This document shows, piece after piece, positions 24,592 through 34,113 of a stretch of 64,000 bases of DNA; the first letter of the stretch is position 1, and each line of letters opens with the position of its first letter. The position numbers and the translations under genes were made by a program. Below the pieces are notes generated by a model, which was not told the DNA's origin, searched no databases, and saw only the letters and a program-made list of their open reading frames with translations. Source of the stretch: Gordonia amarae NBRC 15530. GTDB lineage: Bacteria > Actinomycetota > Actinomycetes > Mycobacteriales > Mycobacteriaceae. The stretch is taken from positions 1 to 64,000 of the forward strand of contig NZ_BAED01000071.1 of assembly GCF_000241345.1 (NCBI RefSeq), in the 5' to 3' direction.

Positions 24592-27500
24592 ATGGCTTCG
24601 AGAGCGAGCACGGGTTCACGCGCGTCTTCGGCACGTACCCAGGGAGCGGGTGCGGCCACCGGCCGAGCGGCCGGTGGCCGGTCGGCTGCTGCTCGGTCGT
24701 CGCGGGGTAAGGACGCCACAACCGCACGGTCGCGCGCGGGTGACGCCGACAGTACGCCGACCCGCCGGAAAAGCACGGCGAAAAAGGCTGCCGGAGAAAG
24801 CAAACCGCGCTCTGCCGCCAAAGGTCGCGGTTCGGTGCGCAGTACCCGGCCACGAGCGGAGTCATCCAAACCGCTCACGGAGCAGACCACCGATGTCCAC
24901 CGTCCGTCCGTCGCCGCGGCGGTCGGGCGGGGCGTCGGGAACGGCTGGGCCCTGCTGGCCAGGGGAGTCGGGGGCCTGGCCCGCGTGGGCACGGCGCGAC
25001 CCGAGTCACCGGGCTTCGAACCCGACGACCTCGATGCCGGCGCCGATCCCGGTGACCTGGACCTCGAACCTGACGAGGAGCGAGTCGCCCCGTCGCATCA
25101 GCGCGACGGGGCCGCCCTCGCCATCCTCATCGCGGGATTTCTGGTCGCCGTCGGTGTGTGGTTCGGCGCCGCGGGTCCGGTGGGCGCGCTCATCAACGCG
25201 GCGGTGCGGTCGGCCGTCGGCATCGCCGCGATCGGTGCGCCGGTGGTGCTGGTGGTGCTCGCGCTGGTCCTGATGCGCCGCCCGGCCAACCCCGGAAAGC
25301 AGCCCCGGCACATCGGCGGGGTGCTGCTGCTGGGCCTGCCCGCGCTCGGCCTGGTTCACCTGATCGCGGGCGCGCCACGCGACTTCACCGGCCGGTGCAA
25401 CGCCGGCGGCTACATCGGATATGTCGTCGGTACCCCGCTCACCAACGGCGTCACCGCATGGGTGTCGGTGCCGATCCTGCTGCTGATCATGGCGTTCGGC
25501 GCGCTGATCCTCAGCGAGCGCACCATTCATGATGTCGTCGCCGGCACCGGGGAGTACCTGGGCCTGCGGCTGCGCGGGAACCCTCATCCGGACGAGGACG
25601 ACGAGACCCCGTGGGAAACGGACCGGATCGAGGGCGCCGACCGCTACCGGCGCGATGCCGACGACCAGACGGATCGGCGAGACCTCGACGGCGAAGCGGG
25701 CTACCGGGCCGAGCGCCCCGAGACCGGCTACTCGCCGGACCCGTACGACAACTATCCGCCCGACGACGGGACGGCGCGCCGCCGCACGCCCCGGGCGTCG
25801 CAGTACGGCGCCTACGACGCACCGGCCCCGGGCCGCGACAGCGGTGGGTTCCGGCGTGGTGCCACCGCCGGGCAGATGCGCGACACCGCACGCACCGAGA
25901 TCATCGGCGACCGGCGCGGCGCTGCCGCCGACCCGGGCCTGTTCGAAGAACTGCGCACCACGCGGCGGGGTGCCGCCAACGACTTCGCCGCCGCCGACTT
26001 CGGCGACGCCGACCTCGCCGGTGCCGCGACCGATCCGCTCGGGTCCGACAATCTCACCGAACCGATCGATCGGAGCACCGCCGCGCGCCCGGTTGCCGAA
26101 CCCGTCGCCGATGCCGACCCGGCGAGCTGGGAAGATACTCCCGCGACCCCGGCCGGACCCGCTGCCGGACGGGGCCGGCACGAGGCCGCCACTGCCGCCG
26201 CCGCGCCTGTCGAGGCGCCGCGGCCGGCGCCGGGCCGCCGTCCCGACGCGGAGAACTCGTACCACGTGCCGCCCACGTCGCTGCTGATCGAAGGCGAACC
26301 GCCGGTCGCAGGCAGCCGCGCCAACGACGACATGATCGACCGCATCACCGGCGTCCTCGAACAGTTCAAGATCGACGCGATGGTGACCGGCTACACCCGT
26401 GGCCCGACCGTCACCCGCTACGAGGTCGAACTCGGCCCGGGCGTGAAGGTCGAGAAGATCACCGCACTCCAGCGCAACATCGCCTACGCGGTCGCCACCG
26501 ACAACGTGCGGCTCCTCGCCCCGATTCCCGGCAAGTCGGCCGTGGGTATCGAGGTGCCCAACTCCGATCGTGAGATGGTGCGGCTGGCCGACGTGCTCGA
26601 GGCGCCGTCGACGCTCAAGGACAAGCATCCGCTGGTCATCGGACTCGGCAAGGACATCGAGGGCGATTTCGTCTCGGCCAACCTGGCCAAGATGCCGCAC
26701 CTGCTGGTGGCCGGCTCCACCGGCTCGGGCAAGTCGAGCTTCGTCAACTCCATGCTGGTCTCGCTGCTCACCCGGGCCACCCCGGAGGACGTGCGGATGA
26801 TCCTCATCGACCCCAAGATGGTCGAACTCACCCCGTACGAGGGGATCCCGCACCTGATCACGCCGATCATCACCGAACCCAAGAAGGCCGCCGCCGCGCT
26901 GGCCTGGCTGGTGGAGGAGATGGAACAGCGTTACCAGGACATGAAGGCCTCGCGGGTGCGGCACATCGACGACTTCAACCGCAAGGTGCGCTCGGGCGAG
27001 ATCACCGCACCGCTGGGGTCCGAACGCGAATACAAGCCGTACCCCTACATCCTGGCGATCGTCGACGAGCTCGCCGACCTGATGATGACCGCGCCCCGCG
27101 ACGTCGAGGACGCGATCGTGCGCATCACCCAGAAGGCACGCGCGGCCGGGATCCACCTGGTCCTGGCCACCCAGCGGCCGTCCGTGGACGTGGTGACCGG
27201 CCTGATCAAGACCAACGTGCCGTCCCGGCTGGCATTCGCGACATCGTCGCTGACCGACTCCCGCGTCATCCTCGACCAGCCGGGAGCCGAGAAACTCATC
27301 GGCATGGGCGACGGACTGTTCCTGCCGATGGGGGCCGGGCGGCCGATCCGTATGCAGGGCGCCTTTGTCGCCGACGAGGAGATCGCGGCGGTGGTCGACT
27401 ACAGCCGCGAACAGGCCCAGCCCGAGTTCGTCGACGGTGTCACCACCGCGAAGGCCGGGGACAAGAAGGAGATCGACTCCGACATCGGCAACGACCTCGA

Positions 27501-27744
27501 CGATCTGCTGCAGGCCATCGAACTGGTCGTCTCGAGCCAGTTCGGGTCGACGTCGATGCTGCAACGCAAACTGCGTGTCGGCTTCGCCAAGGCCGGCCGC
27601 CTGATGGACCTCATGGAGACACGCGGGGTGGTCGGGCCCAGCGAGGGATCCAAGGCCCGCGAGGTGCTCGTGAAGCCGGAGGACCTGGCCGGTGTGATCG
27701 CGTCGATCACCGGCGGGGACGCACCGGCTGCGGACACCGACTGA
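24592..27744 (+). CDS. ftsK: DNA translocase FtsK
   Basis: A septal, ATP-driven DNA pump that clears chromosome ends and activates XerCD (1050 aa). The layout is an Arg/Ala-rich cytoplasmic head, membrane helices at about residues 173-307 (AALAILIAGFLVAVGVWF onward), and a charged, poorly conserved linker to about residue 560. The alpha/beta motor follows, with Walker A VAGSTGSGKSSFVNSM near residue 708, Walker B YILAIVDELADLMM and ATQRPSVDVVTGLIKTN. The winged-helix gamma domain that reads KOPS sites ends the protein (SSQFGSTSMLQRKLRVGFAKA). ATG 24592 follows TATTCT by six bases. It converges on argA. Confidence 0.97.
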   Translation: MASRASTGSRASSARTQGAGAATGRAAGGRSAAARSSRGKDATTARSRAGDADSTPTRRKSTAKKAAGESKPRSAAKGRGSVRSTRPRAESSKPLTEQTTDVHRPSVAAAVGRGVGNGWALLARGVGGLARVGTARPESPGFEPDDLDAGADPGDLDLEPDEERVAPSHQRDGAALAILIAGFLVAVGVWFGAAGPVGALINAAVRSAVGIAAIGAPVVLVVLALVLMRRPANPGKQPRHIGGVLLLGLPALGLVHLIAGAPRDFTGRCNAGGYIGYVVGTPLTNGVTAWVSVPILLLIMAFGALILSERTIHDVVAGTGEYLGLRLRGNPHPDEDDETPWETDRIEGADRYRRDADDQTDRRDLDGEAGYRAERPETGYSPDPYDNYPPDDGTARRRTPRASQYGAYDAPAPGRDSGGFRRGATAGQMRDTARTEIIGDRRGAAADPGLFEELRTTRRGAANDFAAADFGDADLAGAATDPLGSDNLTEPIDRSTAARPVAEPVADADPASWEDTPATPAGPAAGRGRHEAATAAAAPVEAPRPAPGRRPDAENSYHVPPTSLLIEGEPPVAGSRANDDMIDRITGVLEQFKIDAMVTGYTRGPTVTRYEVELGPGVKVEKITALQRNIAYAVATDNVRLLAPIPGKSAVGIEVPNSDREMVRLADVLEAPSTLKDKHPLVIGLGKDIEGDFVSANLAKMPHLLVAGSTGSGKSSFVNSMLVSLLTRATPEDVRMILIDPKMVELTPYEGIPHLITPIITEPKKAAAALAWLVEEMEQRYQDMKASRVRHIDDFNRKVRSGEITAPLGSEREYKPYPYILAIVDELADLMMTAPRDVEDAIVRITQKARAAGIHLVLATQRPSVDVVTGLIKTNVPSRLAFATSSLTDSRVILDQPGAEKLIGMGDGLFLPMGAGRPIRMQGAFVADEEIAAVVDYSREQAQPEFVDGVTTAKAGDKKEIDSDIGNDLDDLLQAIELVVSSQFGSTSMLQRKLRVGFAKAGRLMDLMETRGVVGPSEGSKAREVLVKPEDLAGVIASITGGDAPAADTD

Positions 27745-27745
27745 T

Positions 27746-27787
27746 CCGGGTCGGTGGAATCACGCGACCCGGGGCCGTGTGCCCCGG
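27746..27787. terminator. paired hairpins between ftsK and argA
   Basis: CCGGGTCG (27746-27753) pairs with CGACCCGG (27765-27772), and CCGGGGC (27769-27775) with GCCCCGG (27781-27787). The two stems overlap and sit in the gap between convergent genes, so each may serve one strand. Confidence 0.5.
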
Positions 27788-27797
27788 TCGTCGTGCA

Positions 27798-28352
27798 TCA
27801 GTTGTCGTGCAGGTGCGCCAGCATCCGGGTGTTGCCGAGCGTGTTCGGCTTGACGTAGCTCAGGTCGAGGAATTCGGCCACACCGGTGTCGTACGAGCGG
27901 CACATTTCCTCGAACACCTCACGGGTAACCGGCGTGCCCTCGATCTCGACGAAGCCGTGCCGGCCGAAGAATTCGGTCTCAAAGGTGAGCACGAACACCC
28001 GGCTCAGCTCAAGCTCACGTGCGACGGCCATCAGCCGTGCCACGATCCGGTGCCCGATGCCGTGCCCACTGCGGTCGCGGGCCACGGCCACGGTCCGCAC
28101 CTCGCCGAGATCGGACCACAGCACGTGCAGCGCGCCGCATCCCACCACTTCGCCGTCCATCTCGCCGACCCAGAACTCCTGGACCGCCTCGTACAGGGTC
28201 ACCAGGTTCTTCTCCAGCAGAATCCGGCCGGCGTACTGGTCGATGAGCTCCTTGATGCGCGGTACATCGGACGTCCGGGCACGTCGCACGACGACGGGAT
28301 CACGATCGGGCGCAGGCGTATCGGCGTCGGGGACGGTATCGGCGGTGGACAT
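27798..28352 (-). CDS. argA: amino-acid N-acetyltransferase (ArgA-type GNAT)
   Basis: A 184-aa GNAT-fold enzyme, probably acetylating glutamate in the first step of arginine synthesis, by analogy with Rv2747 in the same position beside ftsK. VRRARTSDVPRIKELIDQYA starts the domain. VVGCGALHVLWSDLGEVRTVAV is the core strand. DRSGHGIGHRIVARLM is the acetyl-CoA loop (Q/RxxGxG/A), and FVLTFETEFFGRHGF is the C-terminal block. ATG 28352 lies seven bases after a TAGATT box; the frame to 28478 has no similar support. Confidence 0.88.
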   Translation of the reverse strand: MSTADTVPDADTPAPDRDPVVVRRARTSDVPRIKELIDQYAGRILLEKNLVTLYEAVQEFWVGEMDGEVVGCGALHVLWSDLGEVRTVAVARDRSGHGIGHRIVARLMAVARELELSRVFVLTFETEFFGRHGFVEIEGTPVTREVFEEMCRSYDTGVAEFLDLSYVKPNTLGNTRMLAHLHDN

Positions 28353-28359
28353 GCGAATC

Positions 28360-28365
28360 AATCTA
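28360..28365 (-). promoter_or_regulatory. -10 hexamer for leaderless argA
   Basis: On the minus strand TAGATT lies seven bases before ATG 28352. Confidence 0.55.
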
Positions 28366-28459
28366 CTTCGGCAACCGGGGGCGCGGCGTGGTGACTCGGT
28401 CATGTGACACGAATCCGGCCGTGTGTGACCTGATGGCCAATCCCGGCCGGTATCGCGGA

Positions 28460-28465
28460 TAGTCT
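28460..28465 (+). promoter_or_regulatory. -10 hexamer upstream of pgsA
   Basis: TAGTCT; seven bases later a GTG (28473) opens a short frame that ends on the pgsA start. Confidence 0.5.
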
Positions 28466-28472
28466 GTTGTGT

Positions 28473-28529
28473 GTGCAAGTGAGCTTTCGTCGTCCTGAGG
28501 ACATGCCGTCATCGGTCGGTGAATCATGA
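28473..28529 (+). CDS. putative leaderless 18-codon ORF coupled to pgsA
   Basis: A GTG exactly seven bases after TAGTCT opens 18 codons (VQVSFRRPEDMPSSVGES) whose TGA overlaps the pgsA ATG as ATGA. pgsA itself has only a weak ribosome site, so translation of this small frame could deliver ribosomes to it. The peptide has no recognised family. The spacing and exact overlap argue for function but could be chance. Confidence 0.4.
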   Translation: MQVSFRRPEDMPSSVGES

Positions 28530-29179
28530 CCGACCGGGTGCGTCGCGCCCTCGACGAGGAGACCGGGGACATCGTGGATGACCCGGTGACCGGTGGTGTC
28601 GACCCCGCCGCGCCGCATGAGGTGCCGTTGCTCAACATCGCCAACGTGCTCACGGTGTTCCGGATTGTGCTCGTGCCGGTGTTCGTGGTCGCCCTGTTCG
28701 TCGATGACGGCAACAGCACCGCGTGGCGCATCACGGCCACGGTGATCTTCGCGATAGCCGCGCTCACCGACCGTTACGACGGCCGGCTGGCCCGGGAGCG
28801 GGGCCTGGTCACCGAGTTCGGCAAGCTCGCCGACCCGATCGCCGACAAGGCCCTCATCGGGGCCGCCCTCGTCGGGTTGTCCGTGCTCGGTGAGGTCTCC
28901 TGGTGGGTGACCGGCATCATCGTGGCGCGGGAACTGGGCGTGACCGCCCTGCGGTTCTGGGTGCTGCGGCACGGTGTGATCCCGGCCAGCCGCGGTGGCA
29001 AGCTGAAAACCCTGCTGCAGTCGCTGGCGATCGGTTTCTACCTGCTGCCGCTCGACGGTGCCTGGCACCTGATCGCGGTGGTCCTCATGGCGGCGGCCGT
29101 CGTGGTGACCGTGGTGACCGCATGCGACTACGTCTGGCGGGCCATCGCGCTGCGCGCCAAGGGCCGCGCCGCACGCTGA
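28526..29179 (+). CDS. pgsA: CDP-alcohol phosphatidyltransferase (phosphatidylglycerophosphate synthase-type)
   Basis: A 217-aa inner-membrane enzyme. After a charged head of about 35 residues come several membrane helices (NVLTVFRIVLVPVFVVALFV first). The catalytic signature is LTDRYDGRLARERGLVTEFG then LADPIADK, the DxxDGxxAR...GxxxDxxxD motif of the family. It likely joins CDP-diacylglycerol and glycerol-3-phosphate for phosphatidylglycerol and cardiolipin synthesis. The position next to argA and clgR matches pgsA3 (Rv2746c). Its ATG is coupled to the small upstream frame. Confidence 0.92.
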   Translation: MTDRVRRALDEETGDIVDDPVTGGVDPAAPHEVPLLNIANVLTVFRIVLVPVFVVALFVDDGNSTAWRITATVIFAIAALTDRYDGRLARERGLVTEFGKLADPIADKALIGAALVGLSVLGEVSWWVTGIIVARELGVTALRFWVLRHGVIPASRGGKLKTLLQSLAIGFYLLPLDGAWHLIAVVLMAAAVVVTVVTACDYVWRAIALRAKGRAAR

Positions 29180-29379
29180 TCGGCCGGATCGGCGGTATGT
29201 CCGCGGCGCCGGCCGTGTGGACCTTGGTAGCGTGGGACGAACGCCACGTGAGATGAGTCACGATCGGCAATCGGCCGGTCGTGCAGCGCGTCGACGCCGA
29301 TAGTGGACTACTGTCGGCGGGAAGACGAGAGCGCCCATGCCGGATCCGGCCGGAATCCCGGAACCGAAATCAGCGGGTG

Positions 29380-29405
29380 GGAACGGATCGGGCGGCGCGA
29401 TCGTT
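29380..29405 (+). promoter_or_regulatory. ECF (SigE-like) promoter upstream of clgR
   Basis: GGAAC (29380-29384), 17 bases, CGTT (29402-29405), followed by GT. This matches the GGAAC-N16/18-CGTT pattern of mycobacterial SigE promoters. In M. tuberculosis the clgR-pspA operon is driven by SigE, so the position fits. The clgR start lies about 50 bases downstream. Confidence 0.45.
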
Positions 29406-29457
29406 GTGATGGTCGGTCGGCGCATACGACGGTGACGACCCGAAGGAGGGAGTGTCG

Positions 29458-29775
29458 ATGGCGGTACTGCTGCGTGAGGCGCTGGGTGAGAGTTTGCGCC
29501 GGGTACGTACGGACCAGGGCCGGACGCTGCGTGAGGTGTCGACCGACGCGCGGGTGAGCCTTGGCTACCTCTCCGAGGTCGAGCGGGGCCAGAAGGAGGC
29601 GTCGAGCGAGCTGCTGGCCGCGATCTGCGATGCCCTCGACGTCGAACTTGCCGATATCCTGCTCGACGCGGGGCAGACGCTTCGTCCGGCCCAGCACGAC
29701 GCCGCGCTGTCGGCCACCAAGGTGGTCATCCCGGCTCCGGCCGGTCGCCCGGGTGCCGAGCTCGCCGCGGCCTGA
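29458..29775 (+). CDS. clgR: XRE-family transcriptional regulator ClgR
   Basis: A 105-aa activator of Clp protease and envelope-stress genes. The single HTH is RRVRTDQGRTLREVSTDARVSLGYLSEVERGQKEASSELLAAI, typical of ClgR, with an Ala/Pro tail. ATG 29458 lies eight bases after AGGAGG, whereas the in-frame GTG at 29452 would touch the ribosome site. The pair clgR-pspA is conserved in actinobacteria, and the upstream SigE-like promoter ties it to cell-envelope stress. Confidence 0.93.
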   Translation: MAVLLREALGESLRRVRTDQGRTLREVSTDARVSLGYLSEVERGQKEASSELLAAICDALDVELADILLDAGQTLRPAQHDAALSATKVVIPAPAGRPGAELAAA

Positions 29776-29919
29776 CCGGAGGCATCCGGCACGACCTCGG
29801 CCGATGACGCGTCCGAACGACAGTGGTGCCGGTGCGCGGCCTGGACGACTACAGTCGGATGTCAGGGCCAGATTGGTCCCCAACCCACTTTTCAACCGGT
29901 GAATGGAGTTGACGCAAGC

Positions 29920-30735
29920 ATGGCGAACCCGTTCGTGAAGTTCTGGCGCTACCTGATGGCCCTCGGCAACGCGAAGATCGACGAACATGCCGATCCGAAG
30001 GTGCAGATCCAGCAGGCGATCGAGGACGCGCAGCGCCAGCACCAGGCGTTGTCCCAGCAGGCCGCCAATGTGATCGGTAACCAGCGTCAGCTGGAGATGA
30101 AGCTCAACCGGCAGCTTGAGGAGATCGAGAAGCTGCAGGCCAACACCCGTCAGGCGCTGACGCTGGCCGACCAGGCCGCGGCCGCGGGCGATGTGCAGAA
30201 GTCGCAGGAGTACACCAACGCCGCCGAGGCGTTCGCCGCGCAACTGGTCACCGCCGAGCAGAGCGTCGAAGACCTCAAGGTGCTGCACGACCAGTCGCTG
30301 CAGGCCGCGGCCCAGGCCAAGCAGGCCGTCGAACGTAACGCCATGATGCTGCAGCAGAAGCTGGCCGAGCGTTCCAAGCTGCTGAGCCAGCTGGAGCAGG
30401 CCAAGATGCAGGAGCAGGTGTCGGCCTCGCTCAACCAGATGAGCGAGCTGGCCGTTCCGGGCAACACCCCCAACCTGGACCAGGTGCGCGACAAGATCGA
30501 ACGGCGCTACGCCAACGCGCTGGGTTCGGCCGAACTGGCCAAGAATTCCGTCCAGGGACGCATGGCCGAGGTCGAGCAGGCCGGTGTCCAGATGGCCGGG
30601 CATTCGCGGCTGGAGCAGATCCGGGCCAGCATGCGTGGCGAGGCACTGCCGTCGGCGGGCGCCCCGGCAGCGGCACCGGACCTGGCCAAGCCGGGCACCG
30701 TGCCCGGACAGACGCTTCCGCCGCAGACCCACTAG
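29920..30735 (+). CDS. pspA: PspA/IM30-family phage-shock protein (35-kDa antigen type)
   Basis: A peripheral membrane coiled-coil protein that stabilises the cytoplasmic membrane (271 aa). MANPFVKFWRYLMALGNAKIDEHADPK is the amphipathic start, followed by uninterrupted helix to about residue 235 (QLEMKLNRQLEEIEKL, AQLVTAEQSVEDLKVLHDQ, NMMLQQKLAERSKLL-type heptads) and a Pro/Ala tail. ATG 29920 gives the conserved MANPF start with GGAG about 11 bases upstream. In mycobacteria PspM and PspN follow; here the next gene, one base later, is a glycosyltransferase-like gene. Confidence 0.95.
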   Translation: MANPFVKFWRYLMALGNAKIDEHADPKVQIQQAIEDAQRQHQALSQQAANVIGNQRQLEMKLNRQLEEIEKLQANTRQALTLADQAAAAGDVQKSQEYTNAAEAFAAQLVTAEQSVEDLKVLHDQSLQAAAQAKQAVERNAMMLQQKLAERSKLLSQLEQAKMQEQVSASLNQMSELAVPGNTPNLDQVRDKIERRYANALGSAELAKNSVQGRMAEVEQAGVQMAGHSRLEQIRASMRGEALPSAGAPAAAPDLAKPGTVPGQTLPPQTH

Positions 30736-30736
30736 G

Positions 30737-31975
30737 TTGGCCGGGGCACGGGCCGACAGCCGAACGCACCGGATCGGCATCGTCGCGGGCCCCGACGCCG
30801 GGCATGCGTTTCCGGCGTTCGCGCTGGCCCGGCGGCTTGAGGAGTCCATCCGGCCGGACGGGGTGAGTTTCGGTGCCGTTGTCTACACCGGCACCCGCTG
30901 GCTGGACGAGGCCGCACGACGCGGCATCCGCGCACTCGAACTGCCCGGGCTGACCGCTCGTGCCGATGACGACGACGGTGACGCGGGGGACAAGCTCAGC
31001 GGGCGCGCCGCCCGTATCGCTTGTGCGCTGGAACCCTCCCTGGTGGCCGAGGGCGTGGAGCTTGTCGTCTCCGACGTCATCACCGTCGGCGGTGGCTGGG
31101 CGGCCGAGCTCGCGGGTATCCCCTGGGTGGAGTGTTCGCCACATCCGCTGTACGACGCGTCCCGTGGACTGCCCCCGGTCGGTTCGGGCCTCGCAGTGGG
31201 TGAAGGCCCGCTGGGCCGGCTGCGGGATGCGGTGATGCGGACCGCCACCGCGCGCTCGATCAGACTCGGAGAACGCCAGCGGGCACGCGCCCGGGCGTCC
31301 ATCGGACTGCCGCACACTCCTGATCCCGCCGCCCGCATGGTGGCCACGCTTCCCGGACTGGAGGTTCGCCGTCCGGACTGGCCCGAGCGCACCCACATCG
31401 TCGGCCCGCTGCTGTGGGAGCCGACCGACGACCTGTTCACGGTGCCGGAGGGACACGGACCGCTGATCATGGTGGCCCCGTCGACGGCCGTCACCGGTGC
31501 CGCGGACATGGTCGACCACGTGCTGAGCGGACTCGGGCAGGTGGGCCGCGACGTCCGGGTGGTGGTATCCGGCCTGGACATCGACGACGCGACCGTGGCC
31601 GGCATCTGTGCGCGGGCCGGACTGTCGCCCGGTGCCGTGGTGGCGGGTCTGGCACGCCAGGACCGCCTGCTGGCCTCGGGCGAGGTCGAGGTGCTGATCT
31701 GCGGCGGTGGGCACGGCATCCTCGCCAAGAGCCTGACCCACGGTGTTCCCGTCGTCACCATCCCCGGCGGCGGAGACCAGTGGGAACTGGCCAACCGGGT
31801 GAGCCGGTCGGGAGCGGGGGAACTCGTGCGGCCCGTCACCGCGGACGCGGTGGCCTCCGCCGTCCGTGCCGTCCTCGACAACCCCGAACACCTCACCGCC
31901 GCCAGGCGGATCGCAGTCTCGGCGGGCGAGGTCGTCGACCCGGTGTGGGTCATCGACCGGGTGCTGCGGGGATAG
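30737..31975 (+). CDS. glycosyltransferase-like protein (Rv2739c-type)
   Basis: A 412-aa GT-B fold protein. RIGIVAGPDAGHAFPAFALARRL is the acceptor-side Rossmann start. The C-terminal donor half has VLICGGGHGILAKSLTHGVPVVTIPGGGDQWELANRV, close to the UDP-glycosyltransferase/MurG GGxGT and HGVPxxxxPxxxDQ signature. The sugar and acceptor are unknown. The start is uncertain: TTG 30737, one base after pspA, is the first possible codon and has no clear ribosome site, so it may depend on translation from pspA. The order before a DUF3046 gene and recA is that of Rv2739c in M. tuberculosis. Confidence 0.75.
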   Translation: MAGARADSRTHRIGIVAGPDAGHAFPAFALARRLEESIRPDGVSFGAVVYTGTRWLDEAARRGIRALELPGLTARADDDDGDAGDKLSGRAARIACALEPSLVAEGVELVVSDVITVGGGWAAELAGIPWVECSPHPLYDASRGLPPVGSGLAVGEGPLGRLRDAVMRTATARSIRLGERQRARARASIGLPHTPDPAARMVATLPGLEVRRPDWPERTHIVGPLLWEPTDDLFTVPEGHGPLIMVAPSTAVTGAADMVDHVLSGLGQVGRDVRVVVSGLDIDDATVAGICARAGLSPGAVVAGLARQDRLLASGEVEVLICGGGHGILAKSLTHGVPVVTIPGGGDQWELANRVSRSGAGELVRPVTADAVASAVRAVLDNPEHLTAARRIAVSAGEVVDPVWVIDRVLRG

Positions 31976-31986
31976 TGTCGAGGATC

Positions 31987-32181
31987 GTGCGACTCACTGA
32001 ATTCACCGAGCTGATGCACACCCAATTCGGTGTGCAGACGGCAGATTCGATTCTCACCGATCACGTCCTGACGGAGTTCGCGGGCCGGACCGGGGCACAG
32101 GCCATCGAAGACGGCCACGATCCCCGCGATGTGTGGGTGGCCATCTGCCGGGACTTCGACGTACCCCGCGCACGCTGGTAG
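31987..32181 (+). CDS. DUF3046 small protein
   Basis: A 64-aa protein, VRLTEFTELMHTQFG to ICRDFDVPRARW, with the family segment LTDHVLTEFAGRTGAQAIEDGHDPRDVWVAIC. It always lies just before recA in mycobacteria and relatives (Rv2738c). A TAGTGT at 31973-31978, eight bases before the GTG, may give it its own leaderless transcript. Function unknown. Confidence 0.85.
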   Translation: MRLTEFTELMHTQFGVQTADSILTDHVLTEFAGRTGAQAIEDGHDPRDVWVAICRDFDVPRARW

Positions 32182-32212
32182 CCGGTCTCACCCTGACCTG
32201 TGGAAACTCTGG

Positions 32213-32241
32213 TTGTCAGGTACTTGTGCGCGTGTCAGACT
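32213..32241 (+). promoter_or_regulatory. RecA-NDp (PafBC-type) promoter of recA
   Basis: TTGTCA (32213-32218), 17 bases, CAGACT (32236-32241). The TTGTCA -35 with this spacing is the LexA-independent DNA-damage promoter described for mycobacterial recA and activated by PafBC. It lies nine bases upstream of the LexA box. Confidence 0.5.
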
Positions 32242-32249
32242 TGCCAATA

Positions 32250-32261
32250 GAACATCCGTTC
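32250..32261. promoter_or_regulatory. LexA (SOS) box upstream of recA
   Basis: GAAC-ATCC-GTTC, a perfect core of the actinobacterial SOS box, about 210 bases before the recA start and just downstream of the PafBC-type promoter. Confidence 0.7.
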
Positions 32262-32470
32262 GTTCATCCTTATGTTCGAACGACACCGGATGTTCGGCGG
32301 AGCATCAGATGTTGAGAGCGGAGCCCGGCACGCCGGACGCTGTTTGTCAGACCTCACCGATAGTGTGCGAGGCGATGGCAACCACAGCTTCGGGCAGATC
32401 CCGGTCCACACAGCAGACACGTAAACGCGGCAGCTCGGCTGCCAAGGCAGCACCGACCAGAGGAGACACA

Positions 32471-33511
<1,041 letters not shown>

Positions 33512-33513
33512 CG

Positions 33514-34014
33514 GTGACCGCAGACGCCGAGACCGGGCGCACCGTCTCCCCGTGGGACGTGGCGCTCCGGCTTCTCGGGGTCCGGGCACGCAGCCGTCAC
33601 GAGGTGCGTGAACGGTTGCTGCGCAGAGGTTTTGAAGACGATGTGGTCGATGACGTGATGACGCGACTCGACCGCGCCGGGCTGCTCGACGACTCCGACT
33701 TCGCCGCCGAGTGGGTGCGGTCGAGGCATGCGCACAGCGGCCGCGGCCGGATCGCGCTCAAACAGGAGCTCCGCACCAAGGGCATCGACGCCGAGGTCAT
33801 CGACGAGGCACTGGCCGACATCGACCCCGGGGCAGAGCGGGCCAACGCCGCCCAGATGGCGGCCAAGAAGCTGGCCACGATGCGCGTCGATCTCACCGAC
33901 CGGGCCGAACGTGACAAAGCGTACCGCCGGCTCGCGGGCATGCTGTCGCGGCGTGGCTATGACCAGTCGACGGTGATCGAGGTGGTCGGAGAGGTGCTCG
34001 GCAGCAGGTCGTGA
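33514..34014 (+). CDS. recX: RecA regulator RecX
   Basis: A 166-aa all-helical protein that binds the RecA filament groove and limits its activity. Three RecX repeats are visible: ALRLLGVRARSRHEVRERLLRRGF, LDRAGLLDDSDFAAEWVRSR, and GIDAEVIDEALADIDPGAE through GMLSRRGYDQSTVIEVVGEVL. GTG 33514 lies three bases after recA, so the two are co-transcribed and share the DNA-damage control upstream of recA. Confidence 0.95.
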   Translation: MTADAETGRTVSPWDVALRLLGVRARSRHEVRERLLRRGFEDDVVDDVMTRLDRAGLLDDSDFAAEWVRSRHAHSGRGRIALKQELRTKGIDAEVIDEALADIDPGAERANAAQMAAKKLATMRVDLTDRAERDKAYRRLAGMLSRRGYDQSTVIEVVGEVLGSRS

Positions 34015-34042
34015 TCGGCCGCCGGGAACACAGTCACAGAAG

Positions 34043-34090
34043 AAGTCCGGGGCCGTCCGGGGGATCGAATCCCCGGGCGGCCCCGGACTT
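34043..34090. terminator. bidirectional terminator between recX and gluD
   Basis: A stem of about 22 bp (34043-34065 with 34069-34090, one bulged G and one G-T pair) flanked by A residues on the left and TTTT on the right. It can end recX on the plus strand and the glu operon on the minus strand. Confidence 0.85.
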
Positions 34091-34113
34091 TTCAGGAACT
34101 TCTGAGAGCGGTG

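Noticed and set aside
25006..27564. 852-codon open frame opposite ftsK
   Set aside because: Third-position GC bias keeps antisense frames open; composition is Arg/Gly/His-rich nonsense.
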